64,000 bases of DNA from contig NZ_SLVY01000021.1 of NCBI RefSeq assembly GCF_004345605.1, positions 1-64,000 of the forward strand, written 5' to 3'. The notes under the pieces were generated by a model. That model made no database searches. It was not told the origin of the DNA and worked only from the letters and a program-made list of their open reading frames with translations. The position numbers were made by a program, and so were the translations under genes. Shown piece by piece: positions 57,731 through 64,000 of the stretch (its first letter is position 1; each line of letters starts with the position of its first letter). Source of the stretch: Rhodococcus sp. SMB37. GTDB lineage: Bacteria > Actinomycetota > Actinomycetes > Mycobacteriales > Mycobacteriaceae.

Positions 57731-58455
57731 TCATGACTCTTGCAGCAGCGAGGCGTACGACCGCAGCAGCTCCCAGAGGGCCGAATCTTTCACATCGAGC
57801 CTGCCGGTGCGCCCGGTGGCAGTCAGTGCACCGGCGAGCCGACCGTCGTTCGTACGCACCGGCACTGCGAGTGCGGTCCGCCCGATGCGGCTCTCGTCGA
57901 CCTCGTATGCGGCATCCGAGTCCTGGACGTTCTGCAGTTCCGCTATCAATTCCGTCGGCTCGATCTTGGTGCGGTCGGTGATGCGGCGCAACGGCCCGTT
58001 CCCGATCAATTCGGGTCGCTGCGCCAGAAGCAGCTTCCCGATCGCCGACGCGTGCAGGTGTGTCGTCCACGTCGATTCACCGGACAGCTCATGGTCCGGA
58101 TCGCGGTCCACCAGGTGCACTCGCCCACCACTGTAAGAGGCGAGGTAGATCCCGTACCGAGTCCGGGTTCGCAGTTCTTCGACGACAGGACCCGCGACGT
58201 CCTCAACTGGATCGGGCGCAGCCGACGCGAGTTCCCGGATACGACGTCCGAGAGCGAAACCCGACAGGTCCTCCACTCTCACGAGATACCCGTCGGCCAC
58301 AAGGAGGTTGAGCAGCCGGTACGCGGTCGCAGGCGGAGTTCCGGTCAGTGTCGCAATGTCTCGTGCCGACGTACCCGCACCGAGGGAGGCGACGGCCTCC
58401 AACATCGCGAGGGCACGTTGAACGGCTCGCGGTTCGTGTCCTGCCGATCCGATAC

Positions 58456-58459
<4 letters not shown>
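57731..58459 (-). CDS. IclR-family transcriptional regulator
   Basis: 242 residues. The N-terminal winged helix is RAVQRALAMLEAVASLGAGTSARDIATLTGTPPATAYRLLNLLVADGYL. The GAF-like effector part has YGIYLASYSGGRVHLVDRDP, LHASAIGKLLLAQRP and VDESRIGRTALAVPVRTNDGRLAGALTATG. IclR proteins sense small acids or amino-acid derivatives. The ATG overlaps the permease stop codon (ATGA), so it is probably the regulator of the adjacent amino-acid oxidase region. Confidence 0.9.
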
Positions 58460-61803
<3,344 letters not shown>

Positions 61804-61829
61804 CCACCAACTACTTCTCAGGAGAAGCC

Positions 61830-62507
61830 ATGAAACGCACCACTGTCCGCACTGCAGCTCTGGCCGTAGGCCTCGCCACCACCGCAGTCGTGCTGACCGC
61901 CTGCTCCTCGGACACCGATGACGACGCCGCAGCGCCCAGCGCCCCGACCCCCGTCGCGGAAGCGGTGATCACACCCGGGGAGACGAATCCGATGATTGCG
62001 CAGGGCGTCACGATCAGTGCAGGCGCAACCGTCTACAAGACCAGCGGGCTCGGTCCGACGGTATCGAACACTTCTGCGCCACAGGGCAGTCCGGAGTCGT
62101 ACGTCGCCTCGCAGTTCGCGGGCGGCGAGCTGCCGGAGGGCGTGACGGTCACCGAGGCCCAGGGAATCAACGTGCTCGAGAACATCCGTGCGAATCTGGA
62201 GACGCAGGGTCTGACCCTCGCCGACGTCACGACCATGCGGGTTTTCCTCGACAACCCGCCGGGTTCCGACGTCGCCGATTTCGGGGGATGGAACCGTGCC
62301 TACCGCCAGTTCTTCGCGAACACGAACCTCGAGACCGGCGAGACCGAACTCGTTCCGCTGGGGACCACCGAACCTGCAGCGCCGCTCGAGCGGAACGCAG
62401 CCCGTCCGACCCGCTTCGCGCTCGAGGTCGGCAGCCTCCCTGTTCCGGGCTGGCTCGTCGAGGTCGAGGTCGACGCGGTGTATCCCACGGATGAGGCGGT
62501 CGGCTGA
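61830..62507 (+). CDS. RidA-like (YjgF) enamine/imine deaminase, exported lipoprotein
   Basis: 225 residues. A lipoprotein signal ends at VVLTAC with Cys25, which is unusual for a RidA protein, normally cytosolic. The RidA body is seen as SAGATVYKTSGLGP, INVLENIRANLETQGLTLADVTTMRVFL, GGWNRAYRQFF and PTRFALEVGSLPVPGWLVEVEVDAV, where the Arg of PTRFALEV corresponds to the catalytic Arg. RidA hydrolyses reactive imino acids to keto acids and ammonia. AGGAG precedes the ATG. It follows the oxidase by 26 bases and overlaps tatA. Confidence 0.88.
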   Translation: MKRTTVRTAALAVGLATTAVVLTACSSDTDDDAAAPSAPTPVAEAVITPGETNPMIAQGVTISAGATVYKTSGLGPTVSNTSAPQGSPESYVASQFAGGELPEGVTVTEAQGINVLENIRANLETQGLTLADVTTMRVFLDNPPGSDVADFGGWNRAYRQFFANTNLETGETELVPLGTTEPAAPLERNAARPTRFALEVGSLPVPGWLVEVEVDAVYPTDEAVG

Positions 62508-62746
62508 TGGGCGCGATGAGCCCGGCGCACTGGGCGATCGTCGCGGTGGTCCTGCTGGTTCTGTTCGGGTCCAAGAAACTGCCCGAAGCCGCCCGCGGGC
62601 TGGGCAGGTCGCTGCGGATCCTGAAGTCGGAAGTCGGCGAGATGCACGCGGACCGGCCCGCCGCGCTCGGTGCTCGAGATCAGGACCCGACACACGAGCC
62701 GGTGAACCATATGCGGGCCGCGAACACAACAGAGCACAATCCGTAG
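62507..62746 (+). CDS. tatA: TatA component of the twin-arginine translocase
   Basis: 79 residues. A single membrane segment (WAIVAVVLLVLFG) is followed by the hinge FGSKKLPEAARGLGRSLRILKSEVGEMH, an amphipathic helix that matches TatA, including the Phe-Gly pair. A short polar tail follows. No tatC is nearby. The ATG overlaps the RidA-like stop codon (TGATG). It is likely to support export of the Tat-dependent oxidase encoded by the same operon, or to be the main TatA if no other exists. Confidence 0.9.
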   Translation: MGAMSPAHWAIVAVVLLVLFGSKKLPEAARGLGRSLRILKSEVGEMHADRPAALGARDQDPTHEPVNHMRAANTTEHNP

Positions 62747-62797
62747 GATGCGGCGGCGCATCGGACGACGCCGGTGGACCGGCAGCGGGTCGGACCG

Positions 62798-63691
62798 TCA
62801 GCCGAAGGGTGTACCGCCCGTGACCGCGATGGTCTCACCGGTGATATAGCTCGATTCCTGGGACGCGAGGAAGACGTACGCGGGGGCGAGCTCGGCCGGT
62901 TGCCCCGGACGGCCGAGCGGGACGTCGGCACCGAAGTGCTCGTAGGCCTCACGGGTCATCGTCGCCGGAATCAAGGGAGTCCAGATCGGTCCGGGTGCGA
63001 CCGCATTGACGCGTATCCCTCTCGCCGCGACGTCCCCCGCGAGGCCTCTGGTGAAGTTCACGATCCCGGCTTTGCTGGTCGCGTAGTCGAGCAGTCCGGG
63101 AGATGGGCTGGTGGCCTGGATCGACGTGGTGTTCACGATTGCGGAACCCGGAAGCATGTCGGCCACCGCGAACTTGCAGAGCCAGAACAGCGCATACAGG
63201 TTGGTCTTCATCACCCGATCGAACCGGTCGGTGGTCATGTCGGTGATACCACCCGGCTCCATATGCTGGTAGGCAGCATTGTTGACGAGAATGTCGATGC
63301 CGCCCAGTTCGGACACGGTGTTACGGATCAGGTCGCGGCAGAACTCCTCGGATCGGATATCGCCCGGTGCCGCCACTGCACGGCGTCCCGCATCCTCGAT
63401 CAAGGCGACGGTGCGGCGTGCGTCGTCGTCTTCGTCGAGAAAACCCACAACGACGTCAGCGCCTTCTCGCGCGAACGCAACGGCCACGGCCCGCCCTATG
63501 CCCGAATCTGCGCCGGTCACGAGGGCACGCCTGCCGTCGAGGCGGCCACTGCCCCGATACGTGTGCTCCCCGTGGTCGGGCTCCGACACCATCTCGGAGG
63601 TGTGTCCCGGATACGGGATCTCCTCCTGTTCAGCGAGCGGTGGCGTCGGGTACTGCTCCCCGGGGTGCTGCATGCGGTGCTGATCTGACAT
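62798..63691 (-). CDS. Short-chain dehydrogenase/reductase (SDR) with extended N terminus
   Basis: 297 residues. A polar N-terminal stretch of about 45 residues (PGEQYPTPPLAEQEEIPYPGHTSEM) precedes the SDR core with ALVTGADSGIGRAVAVAFAREGADV, ILVNNAAYQ, NTTSIQATSPSPGLLDYATSKAGIVNF (active Ser, Tyr and Lys) and APGPIWTPL. This layout matches the YghA/YhdF-type SDR group linked with general stress. The ATG has GGGAGG about 5 bases upstream. Confidence 0.93.
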   Translation of the reverse strand: MSDQHRMQHPGEQYPTPPLAEQEEIPYPGHTSEMVSEPDHGEHTYRGSGRLDGRRALVTGADSGIGRAVAVAFAREGADVVVGFLDEDDDARRTVALIEDAGRRAVAAPGDIRSEEFCRDLIRNTVSELGGIDILVNNAAYQHMEPGGITDMTTDRFDRVMKTNLYALFWLCKFAVADMLPGSAIVNTTSIQATSPSPGLLDYATSKAGIVNFTRGLAGDVAARGIRVNAVAPGPIWTPLIPATMTREAYEHFGADVPLGRPGQPAELAPAYVFLASQESSYITGETIAVTGGTPFG

Positions 63692-63813
63692 CGGATCCTC
63701 CCGGACATCGCGTGTGTCGTCTTCGTACCCGGTCGGCCACGGCGCCACACACGGTTGGAAGCGGCAGCTCGGGGGTATGCAGGACAGGCACACCTCGACG
63801 AAAGGGCACCGAC

Positions 63814-63984
63814 GTGAGCGCACACAAGGATCCGGAAACGGCCGGCACCGCGCGCGGCAAGGACGGTACACCGCCCGACGTGGTATCCGATCCCGCGCAG
63901 TCGACGGAGCAGGACTCCTCCGACTGGACGGATGAGGGCGGCGCAACGCCATCAGGACCTGCAACCGATACGGACAAGGACTGA
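63814..63984 (+). CDS. Small acidic, disordered protein
   Basis: 56 residues, rich in Asp, Glu, Thr, Ser, Gly and Pro, with no hydrophobic core (for example PAQSTEQDSSDWTDEGG). It starts with GTG and has AAAGGG about 7 bases upstream. Such small, probably disordered proteins occur next to stress genes in actinobacteria. No function is recognised. It is divergent from the SDR gene. A coding sequence is supported mainly by the ribosome binding site and clean frame. Confidence 0.5.
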   Translation: MSAHKDPETAGTARGKDGTPPDVVSDPAQSTEQDSSDWTDEGGATPSGPATDTDKD

Positions 63985-64000
63985 CGCCTCTACCCACCTG

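Overview
The window is high-GC actinobacterial DNA. It points to the order Mycobacteriales, most likely Rhodococcus. Supporting signs are an F420-dependent glucose-6-phosphate dehydrogenase start, two WhiB proteins, a PknK-type kinase, an FprA-type reductase, methylcitrate-cycle genes with a PrpR/RamB regulator, many leaderless-type starts, and a secreted L-amino-acid oxidase that closely resembles the Rhodococcus opacus enzyme as I remember it. metZ with its rhodanese neighbour, purT, purA with its divergent partner, and fgd all occur in one broad region of the M. tuberculosis chromosome, so much of the window looks like ancestral backbone with insertions and decay.

Layout. 0-3 kb: fgd start, a DUF559-like protein, a TauE permease, a HAD phosphatase and a WhiB. 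3.4-7.7 kb: corrinoid uptake and salvage operon (binding protein, permease, ATPase, metallo-hydrolase/CobU fusion) behind a cobalamin riboswitch. 7.7-16.6 kb: metZ, rhodanese, fprA with a Cys-rich leader peptide, purT, and B12-dependent ribonucleotide reductase nrdJ. 16.6-25.3 kb: small enzymes, a methylacyl-CoA racemase, pknK, a MocR regulator and phoD. 25.3-32.7 kb: purA and its partner, surrounded by decayed genes (transposase, alpha/beta hydrolase, tauD, sulfatase, peptide-binding protein). 32.7-41.2 kb: terD; a second riboswitch-controlled ABC system with a FhuF-like Fe-S protein and a frameshifted partner gene; then riboswitch-controlled metE and a decayed MetE-like gene. 41.2-43.1 kb: a TetR operon. 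43.1-49.1 kb: a GntR-controlled catabolic cluster (flavin-dependent monooxygenase, flavin reductase, CoA-transferase, two HpcH/CitE lyases). 49.1-54.5 kb: prpDBC with divergent prpR-whiB. 54.5-57.7 kb: a third riboswitch-controlled ABC system. 57.7-62.7 kb: IclR and an amino-acid permease divergent from an operon of Tat-exported L-amino-acid oxidase, RidA-like lipoprotein and TatA. 62.8-64 kb: an SDR and a small acidic protein.

Two themes stand out. First, cobalamin: four riboswitches, three FecCD-type importers, CobU, the B12-dependent nrdJ and the B12-independent metE make this a B12-response neighbourhood. When B12 is scarce, the riboswitches should release uptake and metE. Second, the oxidase-RidA-TatA operon looks like a self-contained extracytoplasmic amino-acid oxidation module: the oxidase makes imino acids, RidA would hydrolyse them, and TatA would support export. 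No tRNA, rRNA, CRISPR array or intact insertion sequence was seen.
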